A stretch of 64,000 nt of DNA from Streptomyces sp. BK340 (GCF_007827595.1 NZ_VISR01000005.1:393235-457234), one strand, 5' to 3'; positions 11,186 through 20,215 are shown, counted from the first letter of the stretch. The notes: generated by a model not told the origin, from the letters alone. Translations and numbers: made by a program.

Positions 11186-12664
11186 TCAGTCGGCGAAGTT
11201 GGCGCCGAAGTACGGCGTGCCCGTCGTGGAGACGCCCGAGGCGCTCGGGGAGACGCTGCGGGAGCCCGCGGTGATGATCTTCGTGCCGTCGGAGGGCAGG
11301 TAGGTCACCGCGCCGTTGCCGGCGTTCTCCTCGGAGCCGACGAGCAGGTCGGCCTTGCCGTCGCCGGTGACGTCGTCGAGCTTGACGTCCTGGCCGAAGT
11401 AGTCGTCGTCCTCGTCGTTGCCGGGCACGCCCGCGCTGGACTGGGCGAAGAACTGGGCGCCCGAGTCGGTGTTCAGGCCGCTCGAGGTGCCGTAGAGGAC
11501 GGTGACGGCGCCGGTGTTCGTCGCGCTGCCGATGTTCTCGCCCGCCACGCCGATCGCGAGGTCGAGGAAGCCGTCGCCGTTGACGTCGCCCAGGTCGAGC
11601 TCGTAGCCGAAGAAGTCGTTGCCCTCGGCCGTGCCGGGGACGTTGCCCGTGTCCTGGGTGATGCCGGTGGAGCTGGGGGTGAGGGGGCCGCCGTCGGAGC
11701 CGTACGTCACCCAGACCTTGCCGCCCTTGCCGGAGTCGGGCACGGAGGTGCCGTCCTCGGTGGTGGGGTTCCAGTAGGCGCCGCTGACGACGTCGCCGTA
11801 GCCGTCGTGGTCGATGTCACCGACAGCGGTGATCACGCCGGGCTTGAGTGTCATCGCCTCGGACATGTGGAGGCCGTTCACCCCGCCGGGGATGTAGTAG
11901 TTGCGGTTCCAGCCGGCGGCGGTGTCGGTCTCGAAGCCGTCGACGACCAGGTCCGTCTCCTGGCCGCCGTTGATGTTGCCGGCGGTCAGGTTGAGCGGGC
12001 CGTTCGCGTCGCTGCCCATGATCGGGGGCTTGATCGTGTACTTGCCACCGGGAGTGCCCGAGGCGTTGATGCCGCCCTTGAGGACGTAGATGGTGGCGGC
12101 GGAGCTGCCGACGGCCAGGTCGGCCTTGCCGTCGCCGTCGAAGTCACCGGCGGCGAGGTTCTTGCCCCAGAGGTCGTGCGCGGTGGGGGCCGGGTCGGCG
12201 ACCGTGACGCCCTTGCCGGTGATGCCGGAGGCCGAGCCCCACAGGATGGCGATGGTGCCGCCGTCGGTGTCGCTGCCCACGTCCTCGCCGGGGGAGCCGA
12301 CCGCGAGGTCGTCGTAGCCGTCGCTGTTGAAGTCGGCGTACGCGGTGTCCGTGCCGAAGTAGTCGCCGGTCTCGGCGGTGCCGGGGCTGCCGGCGGTGTT
12401 CTGGCTGATCGTGGAGCGCTTGGCGGAGGAGACGCCGGCGTCGGAGCCGTAGAGGACGACCACCTGGCCGGCCGCCTTCTTGCCGCCCACGTAGGCGCCC
12501 TGGGCGGAGAAGGCCGTGTCGCCGACCCCGTCGCCGTTGAAGTCGGCCTGCGGGACGCTTGTGGAGTCGGCGGCCGTGGCGGTCACGGCCGAGAACGTGA
12601 GCAGACCGCCCGTCAGCGCGGCGGCGCCGGCCGTCGCGAGGGCGAGTCGCAGAGGCTTGTGCAT
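11186..12664 (-). CDS. Secreted FG-GAP repeat protein B
   Basis: 492 aa. ATG 12664 has a good GCAGGAGAAAC site. Signal peptide LRLALATAGAAALTGGLLTF. Seven FG-GAP blades (for example DFNGDGVGDTAF, DFNSDGYDDLAV, DFDGDGKADLAV, DIDHDGYGDVVS, DVNGDGFLDLAI, DVTGDGKADLLV); the NINGGQETDLVV blade has lost part of its calcium loop. It ends GVSTTGTPYFGANFAD, resembling the end of protein A (GVPATGHPHLGRLMGQ), which supports duplication of one ancestor. Confidence 0.88.
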   Translation of the reverse strand: MHKPLRLALATAGAAALTGGLLTFSAVTATAADSTSVPQADFNGDGVGDTAFSAQGAYVGGKKAAGQVVVLYGSDAGVSSAKRSTISQNTAGSPGTAETGDYFGTDTAYADFNSDGYDDLAVGSPGEDVGSDTDGGTIAILWGSASGITGKGVTVADPAPTAHDLWGKNLAAGDFDGDGKADLAVGSSAATIYVLKGGINASGTPGGKYTIKPPIMGSDANGPLNLTAGNINGGQETDLVVDGFETDTAAGWNRNYYIPGGVNGLHMSEAMTLKPGVITAVGDIDHDGYGDVVSGAYWNPTTEDGTSVPDSGKGGKVWVTYGSDGGPLTPSSTGITQDTGNVPGTAEGNDFFGYELDLGDVNGDGFLDLAIGVAGENIGSATNTGAVTVLYGTSSGLNTDSGAQFFAQSSAGVPGNDEDDDYFGQDVKLDDVTGDGKADLLVGSEENAGNGAVTYLPSDGTKIITAGSRSVSPSASGVSTTGTPYFGANFAD

Positions 12665-12857
12665 GCGTGTTTCTCCTGCGGCATGCGGGAACGCCTGGCG
12701 GGGCGTCCCCAGTCGATGGGGTGCGGACGTCCGTGTTCGTCGTGTGTTGTCCCACGGTTCACGGAGCGTTCGGTGATCAGGAGACAGGCGCCGGGGGGTA
12801 AGGGTTGTACAGGAGTTCGGTAACTTTTTGATGCTGCTGTGACCTGAGTGGTCACGG

Positions 12858-14141
12858 CTACGGCGTGCGGAACTCCGAGCTGGAGAAGGTCACGGCCGGC
12901 TCGGCCTCCAGAAGCCCCCTCTTCGTCCCCCGGTACACGGCGACCGTGTCCTTCGTCTCGCCCCGGTACGTCCGCACCACCAGGTCCGCCCGCCCGTCCC
13001 CGTCGAAGTCGGCGGCCGCGAGGACACGGGTCGTGCCGGGTGCGGGCGGTACGACGGTGACCGCGTCCTTCGCCGAGAGACCGGCCGTGCCGGCGTGGAA
13101 GAGGCGCAGCCGGGAGGCGCCGGCGACGAGTTCGTCGCGGCCGTCGCCGTCGAAGTCGGCGGCGCCGAGTATCGGGCCCGGGGCGGCGAGCGTGGCCCGC
13201 GCGGCTACCGGGAGGTCGTAGCGCAGGGACGTCTTCCCCGTGCCGCCGACCGCCGCGTCCAGCGCCGCGCCCCTGCCGAAGCGGCCGAGGGCGACATCGG
13301 TGCCGGCGGGAAGGACGGCTCCGGTGCGCGTCGGGCCGCCGGGGCCGCCGAGGACCAGCGCGGACACCGCGGTGCCTTCCGCTCCGCGGACGATCAGGTC
13401 GTCGCGGCCGTCGCCGTCGACGTCGGCCGCGGGGCCGACGGGCACCTCGCCGGGGGAGGCCAGAGGCGCGCCGGCCGCGCGCGGGGCGCCCCCGCGGCTG
13501 AACGGGCCGCGCGGGTACGACAGCCGGCCCCCGGACGCGTGCAGCACCAGGTCCTGCTTACCGTCCCCGTCGAAGTCGCCGCACACCGGCTGGTCCGGCC
13601 AGTCGTTGCCGAAGCGGGCCGCGTCCGGCACGGTCAGCTTCACGGCGCGGCCGGTCAGGCCGGCGGGGGAGCCGAAGAGGAGCTGCAGCGGCACCGGGGG
13701 CCGGCCCTGGCCGTCGTACGGCGGGTCGGTCGACACGACGAGGTCGGTGAAGCCGTCGCCGTCCAGGTCGCAGCTCTCCTCCGCGTCGAAGACGGCCGGG
13801 AGTCGTCCCTCGGTGGGTGCCGCCTGCTTCTGGGGGCTGAGCAACTGCCGGGCGCCGGGCGCGAGTCCGTGCGGGCCGCCGTAGACGATCCCGACACCGG
13901 CGTCGTCGGCGTGACTCTGCTCCTTGACCAGGTCGTCGATGACGAGGTCGCGGTGACCGTCGCCGTTGAAGTCGTCGGGGGTGCTGCTGCCCCTGCCGTG
14001 CGGGACGGGGAGCCGGGCGGGAGCGCCGGCGACGCGGGCGGGGGTGTCGTGGCCGGCGTCCGGGGCGGCGGGGCCGCAGGCGGCGAGGAGCAGGGGGACA
14101 CAGAGGGCCGCCGTGGACACCCCGCCTCTTCGCACGCGCAC
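12858..14141 (-). CDS. FG-GAP repeat lipoprotein C
   Basis: 427 aa. The N-terminus has a lipobox (VPLLLAACG), so unlike its two neighbours it should be membrane-anchored. About six FG-GAP blades are visible: DFNGDGHRDLVI, DLDGDGFTDLVV, DFDGDGKQDLVL, DVDGDGRDDLIV, DFDGDGRDELVA and DFDGDGRADLVV. The GTG start at 14141 follows GAGGTGA. It is the first gene of the minus-strand trio, with a 193-bp gap before protein B that could hold a second promoter. Role unknown. Confidence 0.86.
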   Translation of the reverse strand: MRVRRGGVSTAALCVPLLLAACGPAAPDAGHDTPARVAGAPARLPVPHGRGSSTPDDFNGDGHRDLVIDDLVKEQSHADDAGVGIVYGGPHGLAPGARQLLSPQKQAAPTEGRLPAVFDAEESCDLDGDGFTDLVVSTDPPYDGQGRPPVPLQLLFGSPAGLTGRAVKLTVPDAARFGNDWPDQPVCGDFDGDGKQDLVLHASGGRLSYPRGPFSRGGAPRAAGAPLASPGEVPVGPAADVDGDGRDDLIVRGAEGTAVSALVLGGPGGPTRTGAVLPAGTDVALGRFGRGAALDAAVGGTGKTSLRYDLPVAARATLAAPGPILGAADFDGDGRDELVAGASRLRLFHAGTAGLSAKDAVTVVPPAPGTTRVLAAADFDGDGRADLVVRTYRGETKDTVAVYRGTKRGLLEAEPAVTFSSSEFRTP

Positions 14142-14305
14142 CGTTCACCTCGTCAGCACCGTCGCCCGGCAACCTCGCAATGATGCACGTGTTCGAGGAG
14201 TGGGGTAAGGGGCGGGAGGTGCGCGGCGTGTGCGCGCCTTGGGGCTGGGTCAGTGGGCGCACTCCCTCAGAGATTGGACCCACCCCCGTGCCCAGACATG
14301 CGAAC

Positions 14306-14333
14306 GACCGTCCACCACAGCGGGCAGACGGTC
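14306..14333 (-). terminator. Putative terminator of the recombinase gene
   Basis: GACCGTC / GACGGTC 7-bp stem with a 14-nt loop, 18 bp after the minus-strand recombinase stop. A moderate-quality hairpin. Confidence 0.5.
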
Positions 14334-14350
14334 TCTCAAGCGGGCCAGGT

Positions 14351-14929
14351 TCACTCCGTGTCGGCAAGCGCCCGGTACAGCGTCGCGCGGGACACATTGA
14401 GCGCCTTGGCAATGGTCGTGACGCTCTCCCCCTTGGCCTTACGTGCCTTGGCCGCAGCGAGCTTGTCCGCATCCATGACAGTGGGCCGACCGCCGGTCCG
14501 ACCCTGAGCCTTAGCAGCGTCCAGCCCGGCACGGGTCCGCTCAACGATCATGTCTCGCTCCAGCTCCGCAAAGGCGACCATCATCGTGAAGAAGAACTTG
14601 CCCTCACCCTTCGGGGAGTAGCTACCGGCCAGCGTGCCCGTCAGAATCCGCAGCGCGATCCCCCGGGCGTGCAGATCCTCGGCGATCGTGAGCACGTCCT
14701 TTGTCGAACGACCCAACCGGTCAAGTTTCCACACAGTGAGGGTGTCCCCCTCCCGCATGTAGTCGAGAGCAGCGCGCAGCCCAGCACGGTCGGCGTTCTT
14801 ACCTGACGCCTTGTCCTCGAAGATGCGGGCGCACCCAGCCTCAGCGAGCGCATCCGCCTGAAGCTGCGCATCCTGCGCGTTGGTGCTCACTCGCTGGTAG
14901 CCGATCAAGGTTCCGGTGTTCGTCGTCAT
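14351..14929 (-). CDS. Serine recombinase (Tn3-type resolvase/invertase)
   Basis: 192 aa, typical small resolvase length. The catalytic domain starts IGYQRVSTNAQDAQLQADAL with the active-site Ser in RVST, followed by FEDKASGKNADRAGL and VWKLDRLGRSTKDVL (conserved Arg residues), then GKFFFTMMVAFAELERDMI. The C-terminal helix-turn-helix is GESVTTIAKALNVSRATLYRAL. It would recombine short paired sites; several GTCTCA/TGAGAC repeats just upstream could be its res site. It sits in a locally lower-GC accessory patch, and no Tn3 transposase is nearby. Confidence 0.93.
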   Translation of the reverse strand: MTTNTGTLIGYQRVSTNAQDAQLQADALAEAGCARIFEDKASGKNADRAGLRAALDYMREGDTLTVWKLDRLGRSTKDVLTIAEDLHARGIALRILTGTLAGSYSPKGEGKFFFTMMVAFAELERDMIVERTRAGLDAAKAQGRTGGRPTVMDADKLAAAKARKAKGESVTTIAKALNVSRATLYRALADTE

Positions 14930-14938
14930 GACCCGATC

Positions 14939-15060
14939 GTCTCATAACTCGTCTCAAAACATCAAGCTTCTCGGGCGCGTTCTGAGACGGGTTTTGAACA
15001 CCAAAAACGCCCCTTGGATCACCTTGCAGCGACCGTCTCAATAACCATCGATTGTGAGAC
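14939..15060. repeat. Putative res site: GTCTCA/TGAGAC repeats upstream of the recombinase
   Basis: GTCTCA occurs at 14939, 14951 and 15035, and its complement TGAGAC at 14983 and 15055. The first two are 12 bp apart in direct orientation; the last pair forms an inverted repeat around AATAACCATCGAT. Clustered short inverted subsites between the recombinase start and the next gene fit the architecture of Tn3-type res sites. The rest of the ~310-bp interval holds no gene. Confidence 0.5.
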
Positions 15061-15155
15061 TGTATCCGGCGGTCACTCTCCGCGGTGAGTGCGCCCTCCC
15101 CCAGGCCAATCCGCGATCACTCGGGCGTCACCTTCCCGTCTCGAAGGATCTGGCC

Positions 15156-15176
15156 CACGTCTCAAGTGTCCTGGTC
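15156..15176 (+). repeat. 21-bp direct repeat, left copy flanking the methyltransferase
   Basis: CACGTCTCAA, 5 variable bases, CTGGTC. It matches the copy at 16002-16022 at 18 of 21 positions, and the two bracket the methyltransferase gene. Confidence 0.6.
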
Positions 15177-15241
15177 TGATTCGTCGTTGATCTCACTTGA
15201 TCTGGTTCGCGATCCTGATCACTGCACTACTCTGTCGAGCC

Positions 15242-15886
15242 ATGAACGCGGACCGCTGGTTGGCAGACACCCGGACCTCCTACGACACGGTCGCGGACAG
15301 CTATGCCGACCAACTACGCGAAGCTCTGGCTGGGGCGCCGTATCTTCGGGCGGCTCTGGCGCTGTTCGCCGACTTGGTGCACGCCGCTGGCGGTGGGCCG
15401 GTGGCGGACGTGGGCTGCGGACCTGGACACGTCACCGCTCACCTGCACGAGCTGAGTGTGGACGCTTTCGGCATCGACCTTTCGTCCGGGATGATCGACG
15501 TGGCTCGACGTGACCACCCCCGCCTGCGGTTCGAGGTGGGCTCGATGACCGACCTCGACCTCGCCGATGCTTCAGTCGTCGGCCTGCTCGCATTTTGGTC
15601 GTTGATTCACGTCCCCGACGAAGCAGTACCCACGGTCTTCGGCCACTTCCGGCGCGTGTTGCGTCCCGGCGGACCACTGCTGCTCGGCTTTCACGTCGGC
15701 GACGGGTCGAGGCTGAAGACGCAGGGCTACGGCGGCCACCCGATGAATGTCCACGTTCACCGCCGCCAGCCTGACCAAGTGGCGGCCTGGCTACGCGATG
15801 CCGGGTTCACCGTCGAGGCCCAAATGCTGATCGACCCCGACGAGAGCGTTCCAGGTTCAGTCCTCTTTGCACGCCGTCAGTCCTAG
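15242..15886 (+). CDS. Class I SAM-dependent methyltransferase
   Basis: 214 aa. The SAM-binding glycine loop is VADVGCGPGHVTAHL, motif II FGIDLSSGMIDVARR, and the post-motif region FWSLIHVPDEAVPTVFGHFRRVLRPGGPLLLGFH, all typical of the Methyltransf_11/25 group. The substrate is unknown. ATG 15242 begins at the conserved N-terminus MNADRWLADTRTSYDTVADSY; no strong Shine-Dalgarno is visible. The gene stands alone between two near-identical 21-bp repeats and near a serine recombinase, suggesting a mobile cassette. Confidence 0.85.
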   Translation: MNADRWLADTRTSYDTVADSYADQLREALAGAPYLRAALALFADLVHAAGGGPVADVGCGPGHVTAHLHELSVDAFGIDLSSGMIDVARRDHPRLRFEVGSMTDLDLADASVVGLLAFWSLIHVPDEAVPTVFGHFRRVLRPGGPLLLGFHVGDGSRLKTQGYGGHPMNVHVHRRQPDQVAAWLRDAGFTVEAQMLIDPDESVPGSVLFARRQS

Positions 15887-16226
15887 CCACATCAGCGGTC
15901 CCGTTGCGGCCGACGACACAACGAAGTTGGACCACATCAACTGAAACAGCCTCCGGCATCCGCTCGCCCGGGGCCACATCACTTGAGATTCCCGGCTTCC
16001 CCACGTCTCAACTGAGCTGGTCGTCGCAGGTCAGCGGCCCGACTCGGAAGCAGATCATGTACGACGGGACAGTGCCGCGCTGCAATCCGGGGTCGGTCGA
16101 GCTTTGACCAGCGGTTTTCCCACCAGTTCGGGCGAATCTGCGCGCATTCGCATTTCGCGGAAGGCGGGGGTGCCAAGGAGGGAGCCGGAAAAGTTCCAGA
16201 CCCCCCGTCCCGCCTGCCAGCGACCG
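15887..16226. other. Non-coding interval after the methyltransferase
   Basis: About 340 bp without a supported gene. It carries the right copy of the 21-bp repeat (16002-16022) and another CACTTGAGAT-type sequence at 15979. No terminator stands out. Confidence 0.5.
16002..16022 (+). repeat. 21-bp direct repeat, right copy flanking the methyltransferase
   Basis: CACGTCTCAA, CTGAG, CTGGTC; 18 of 21 bases equal the left copy at 15156-15176. Confidence 0.6.
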
Positions 16227-16769
16227 TCAGTCGTTCAGCGCCACGCCCCTCCAACCCTCGTATCCGGCCAGCTTCCGGCGCGCACCAAAGCGACCGTCCA
16301 TCGCGGCGAACAGCGCCCGCTTCCCCCCGGTGGTGCCTAGCGAGCGAGCAAGCACCGGCTCGGCGGCGCAGAACGCTTCCCAAACGGCAGACGTGCGCAC
16401 GTGGACGCTGTGTGGCACTGAGCCGAGACGCTTGACCCACTCGGCAGGATCGCGCAGCGGAGCTCGGAAGGCGTCGAACTGTGAAGCCAGCGATAGGAGG
16501 TGAGTCGCGCGGCCGTCGGGCGCCGACAGTATCTCGGACGCCACGGTGTCAAGCGATTGCAGGGTTTTCAGCGTGAACGGAGCCGGGGGAGTGGTGACGG
16601 CGGCAGCGGCATGGCGCAGAGACGCAGCTTCCTGGTGCAGGAGCGCCCGTGCTTGCGCTTCGGCGAGCAGTGCGTTGGTCTCGATGGTGCCTGCCCGACG
16701 CTCCAACTCTGCGCGCCGCTCTCCGGCCTCAATGGCAGGGGCGTAGTACCAGCGAAGTCCGGCGGCCAC
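16227..16769 (-). CDS. Hypothetical protein, helical
   Basis: About 180 aa from GTG 16769, which has GAGGAAGG 5 nt upstream. The frame stays open to 16964, but those residues (MFILISPFTYSAVDLEFC) look like translated promoter DNA. The protein is Ala/Glu/Arg-rich and predicted helical, with a coiled-coil-like stretch AGERRAELERRAGTIETNAL. I do not recognise a family. It lies alone in the accessory patch with the recombinase and methyltransferase. Four GGTGAC-like repeats lie about 100 bp upstream of this start and may be operators. Confidence 0.55.
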   Translation of the reverse strand: MAAGLRWYYAPAIEAGERRAELERRAGTIETNALLAEAQARALLHQEAASLRHAAAAVTTPPAPFTLKTLQSLDTVASEILSAPDGRATHLLSLASQFDAFRAPLRDPAEWVKRLGSVPHSVHVRTSAVWEAFCAAEPVLARSLGTTGGKRALFAAMDGRFGARRKLAGYEGWRGVALND

Positions 16770-16860
16770 GTCCGCCTTCCTCAAAATCCGACTCTCTGTA
16801 GTTACGTCCGAGCCTTGCCTTCCCGCTGTCCCCAAGATCGCGAAGCGACGGAGGGCCCAC

Positions 16861-16900
16861 AGGTGACCGGAGGTGAACCAAAGGTCACCGTCAGGTGACT
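16861..16900. promoter_or_regulatory. Cluster of GGTGAC-type repeats (possible operator)
   Basis: AGGTGACC, AGGTGAACC, AGGTCACC and AGGTGACT follow each other within 40 bp upstream of the preferred start of the hypothetical gene. AGGTGACC/GGTCACC forms an inverted pair. The arrangement resembles a multi-site operator; the binding protein is unknown. Confidence 0.4.
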
Positions 16901-16964
16901 CCGTGGACTCACAAAACTCCAGGTCAACAGCAGAATAGGTGAAAGGAGAGATCAATATAAACAT

Positions 16965-17340
16965 CTACCGCTGTAGGGCAAACCGAGAACGGTGTCACCA
17001 TCGTCATTCGTCACCGGCCGACACGATCCACAGGGCCACAATGCCCGTAGGAACGCCCACGGCCCGTCGCCAGGGGGTTACCGACGACGGACAGTGAACG
17101 CGCTCAGGTGCCTACCTGGCTGGTGCCTCTGCCCAGTGCACGGCCACCCGTTCCGCCGTGTTCGCGTTCCGGCCCCTGCCCACGCTGCGTGCCACGCTCA
17201 CACGGTCAACGAACAGCGCGAGGAACTCCCGTCGACGCGGAGTCGTCCTCACGCTTCCTTGACTGTCGGATGTAGGACACTGCGCGCACATGGTCCAGAT
17301 TAGGGGTCCAGTCGGGGCCCCGTTTGACGAGAGGTGTCAT
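16965..17340. other. Intergenic region, no gene seen
   Basis: About 375 bp. It includes an AT-rich patch (TTTATATTGATC near 16950-16965) likely to be the minus-strand promoter of the hypothetical gene, and presumably the promoter of the gene at 17341. Confidence 0.45.
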
Positions 17341-17670
17341 GTGCCTAGCGTAGTAAAAATCAACGTGCTGACCGTCCCCGCCGAGCAGCGGGAGGTCCTG
17401 GAGAAGCGGTTCGCCTCGCGAGCCCACGCCGTGGAGAACTCCGACGGGTTCGAGTGGTTCGAACTGCTGCGGCCCGTCGAGGGGACCGACACCTACCTCG
17501 TGTACACGCGGTGGCGGGACGAGGAGTCGTTCCAGGCGTGGATGGAGGGGCCGATGAAGGCCGCGCACCAGGGTGGCGGTGAGGGCGCCGAGCGGCCCAG
17601 GCCCGCTGCCTCCGGCTCCACCCTGTGGTCCTTCGAGGTCGTGCAGCAGGCGGGTCCCAAGGGCGCCTGA
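17341..17670 (+). CDS. Antibiotic biosynthesis monooxygenase (ABM)-domain protein
   Basis: 109 aa. The ABM ferredoxin-like fold is shown by VVKINVLTVPAEQREVLEKR, GFEWFELLRPVEGTDTYLVY and WRDEESFQAWMEGPMKAAHQ, a pattern shared with IsdG/MhuD-like heme-degrading enzymes and small monooxygenases. Substrate is unknown; the family is often a stand-alone housekeeping gene in Streptomyces. GTG 17341 follows GAGAGGTG at good spacing. A perfect terminator hairpin follows. Confidence 0.85.
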   Translation: MPSVVKINVLTVPAEQREVLEKRFASRAHAVENSDGFEWFELLRPVEGTDTYLVYTRWRDEESFQAWMEGPMKAAHQGGGEGAERPRPAASGSTLWSFEVVQQAGPKGA

Positions 17671-17685
17671 GCGAGCCGCGGACAC

Positions 17686-17724
17686 GACGGCGCCCCCTGC
17701 CTGTGCGGGTCAGGGGGCGCCGTC
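17686..17724. terminator. Terminator between convergent genes
   Basis: A perfect 14-bp stem GACGGCGCCCCCTG / CAGGGGGCGCCGTC with an 11-nt loop, 16 bp after the ABM gene and ~40 bp from the stop of the convergent Fe-S gene. Confidence 0.88.
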
Positions 17725-17765
17725 GGGCTTTCAGGGGCCGCTCGATGCCGGCCTCCGAGGGGCCG

Positions 17766-20033
17766 TTACTTCACCGGCTCCGGCTCCGGCTCGCTCTCGG
17801 TCTCCGGCTCGCCCGCCGGGTCGACCGGCGTCTTGACGGACTCCAGGAGCAGCTGGGCCACGTCCACGACCTGGATGGACTCCTTGGCCTTGCCGTCGTT
17901 CTTCTTGCCGTTGACCGAGTCGGTCAGCATGACGAGGCAGAACGGGCAGGCGGTCGAGACGATGTCGGGGTTGAGGGAGAGGGCCTCGTCGACGCGCTCG
18001 TTGTTGATGCGCTTGCCGATCCGCTCCTCCATCCACATCCGCGCGCCACCGGCGCCACAGCAGAAGCCGCGCTCCTTGTGGCGGTGCATCTCCTCGTTGC
18101 GCAGGCCCGGGACCTTGCCGATGATCTCGCGCGGGGGCGTGTAGATCTTGTTGTGGCGGCCCAGGTAGCACGGGTCGTGGTACGTGATGATGCCCTCGAC
18201 CGGGGTCACCGGGATCAGCTTGCCCTCGTCCACCAGGTGCTGCAGCAGCTGGGTGTGGTGGATGACCTCGTAGTCGCCGCCGAGCTGCGGGTACTCGTTG
18301 CCGATCGTGTTGAGGCAGTGCGGGCAGGTCGCGACGATCTTCTTCGCCGACTTCGGCTTCTTGGTCGACTCGTCCTCGTCGTCCTCGCCGAAGGCCATGT
18401 TCAGCGCGGCCACGTTCTCCATGCCGAGCTCCTGGAACAGGGGCTCGTTGCCGAGGCGGCGGGCGGAGTCACCGGTGCACTTCTCGTCGCCGCCCATGAT
18501 CGCGAACTTCACGCCCGCGATGTGGAGCAGCTCGGCGAAGGCCTTCGTGGTCTTCTTGGCGCGGTCCTCGAGGGCGCCGGCGCAGCCGACCCAGTACAGG
18601 TACTCGACCTCGGTGAGGTCCTCGATGTCCTTGCCGACGACCGGGACCTCGAAGTCGACCTCCTTGGTCCACTCGAGGCGCTGCTTCTTGGCCAGGCCCC
18701 AGGGGTTGCCCTTCTTCTCCAGGTTCTTGAGCATCGTGCCCGCCTCGGACGGGAACGCGGACTCGATCATCACCTGGTAGCGGCGCATGTCGACGATGTG
18801 GTCGACGTGCTCGATGTCCACCGGGCACTGCTCGACGCAGGCACCACAGGTGGTGCAGGACCACAGGACGTCCGGGTCGATGACGCCGTTCTCCTCGGCG
18901 GTGCCGATCAGCGGGCGCTCGGCCTCGGCCAGGGCCGCGGCCGGCACACCGGCCAGCTGCTCCTCGGACGCTTTCTCCTCGCCCTCCACGGTCTTGCCGC
19001 CACCCGCGAGCAGGTAGGGCGCCTTGGCGTGGGCGTTGTCGCGCAGCGACATGATCAGGAGCTTCGGGGACAGCGGCTTGCCGGTGTTCCAGGCCGGGCA
19101 CTGCGACTGGCAGCGGCCGCACTCGGTGCAGGTGGAGAAGTCCAGCAGGCCCTTCCAGGAGAACTGCTCGACCTGGGAGACACCGAAGACGTCGTCGTCA
19201 CCGGGGTCGGTGAAGTCGATCGGCTTGCCGCCGGAGGTCATCGGGAGCAGCGCGCCCAGCGCGGTCTCGCCCTTGGCGTTCCGCTTGAACCAGATGTTCG
19301 GGAAGGCCAGGAAGCGGTGCCAGGCGACACCCATGTCGGTCTTCAGGGCGACCGTGATCATCCAGATGAAGGAGGTCGCGATCTTCAGGCCCGCGAAGAA
19401 GTAGGTGAGGTTCTGGAGCGTGGAGACGTCCATGCCCTTCAGCCACGACACCACCGGGTACGAGATGAAGAAGGACGCCTCGTAGCTGTCGACGTGGTGC
19501 TGTGCCCCCTCGAGCGCGTGCAGCATGAAGATGCAGACGCCGACGATGAGGATGACGGCCTCGACGAAGTAGGCCTGGCCGAAGTTGGACCCGGCGAAGC
19601 GGGACTTGCGGCCCGGGCTGCGCGGGTGGCTCAGCTGGCGGATGACGATCAGGGCCAGGATGCCGAGCACCGTCATCGTGCCGATGAACTCGACGAAGAC
19701 GTTGTACGGCGCCCAGTCGCCGATGACCGGCAGGATCCAGTCGGCCTGGAACAGCTGGCCGATGGCGTTGACGATCGTCAGCAGCAGGGAGAAGAAGCCC
19801 ACCGCCACGAACCAGTGCGCGACACCGACGATGCCCCAGCGGTTCATCCGGGTGTGGCCGAGGAACTCCCTGACCACGGTGACGGTGCGCTGCACGGGCT
19901 CGTCGGTGCGGGTGCCCGCGGGCACGTTCTGGCCGAGCCGCATGAAGTTGTAGATCTGGAGGAGGGCGCGGGCGAAGAGGGCCACGCCGACCACGATCAG
20001 AACCAGCGACACGATGATCGCGGCGAGTTGCAT
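17766..20033 (-). CDS. Membrane-bound Fe-S oxidoreductase (heterodisulfide-reductase-like)
   Basis: About 755 aa. The N-terminal third has five or so membrane helices (LAAIIVSLVLIVVGVALFA and others) in the style of a nitrate-reductase gamma subunit. Next come two 4Fe-4S motifs, CTECGRCQSQCPAWNTGKP and CTTCGACVEQCPVDIE. The C-terminal part has two cysteine-rich CCG domains, including CPHCLNTIGNEYP, HDPCYLGRHN and CCGAGGARMW. This is the conserved actinobacterial Fe-S oxidoreductase thought to pass electrons between a membrane carrier and an unknown partner. ATG 20033 follows GAGGAG; an open frame runs 10 codons further upstream. The tail is acidic (ESEPEPEP). Confidence 0.93.
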   Translation of the reverse strand: MQLAAIIVSLVLIVVGVALFARALLQIYNFMRLGQNVPAGTRTDEPVQRTVTVVREFLGHTRMNRWGIVGVAHWFVAVGFFSLLLTIVNAIGQLFQADWILPVIGDWAPYNVFVEFIGTMTVLGILALIVIRQLSHPRSPGRKSRFAGSNFGQAYFVEAVILIVGVCIFMLHALEGAQHHVDSYEASFFISYPVVSWLKGMDVSTLQNLTYFFAGLKIATSFIWMITVALKTDMGVAWHRFLAFPNIWFKRNAKGETALGALLPMTSGGKPIDFTDPGDDDVFGVSQVEQFSWKGLLDFSTCTECGRCQSQCPAWNTGKPLSPKLLIMSLRDNAHAKAPYLLAGGGKTVEGEEKASEEQLAGVPAAALAEAERPLIGTAEENGVIDPDVLWSCTTCGACVEQCPVDIEHVDHIVDMRRYQVMIESAFPSEAGTMLKNLEKKGNPWGLAKKQRLEWTKEVDFEVPVVGKDIEDLTEVEYLYWVGCAGALEDRAKKTTKAFAELLHIAGVKFAIMGGDEKCTGDSARRLGNEPLFQELGMENVAALNMAFGEDDEDESTKKPKSAKKIVATCPHCLNTIGNEYPQLGGDYEVIHHTQLLQHLVDEGKLIPVTPVEGIITYHDPCYLGRHNKIYTPPREIIGKVPGLRNEEMHRHKERGFCCGAGGARMWMEERIGKRINNERVDEALSLNPDIVSTACPFCLVMLTDSVNGKKNDGKAKESIQVVDVAQLLLESVKTPVDPAGEPETESEPEPEPVK

Positions 20034-20215
20034 TTCGGGGCTCCTCGGGCCTGCGAGGGACATTACTAAGCGGTAACTTATGCAGTCCGTTCGAGACTAC
20101 CCGCATCTTTACTCGCACTGTAGCCAGGGCCGGGGTGATCTGGGTCGCTGAGGGGGGCCTGAGCGGGCCAGGCAATCGGATCGTGTTATTCATACCGAAT
20201 TGCTACATTCGCGCC

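Noticed and set aside
16861..16900. GGTGAC repeats considered as a CRISPR-like array
   Set aside because: Units are only 7-9 bp, directly adjacent and without spacers.
16770..16964. Upstream 65 codons of the hypothetical gene as true coding sequence
   Set aside because: Residues MFILISPFTYSAVD and the underlying AT-rich and operator-like repeats look like promoter DNA; a good ribosome site precedes GTG 16769.
17625..20069. 814-aa plus-strand open frame across the Fe-S oxidoreductase
   Set aside because: Antisense shadow of a strongly conserved minus-strand gene; the translated sequence is low-complexity and matches no family.
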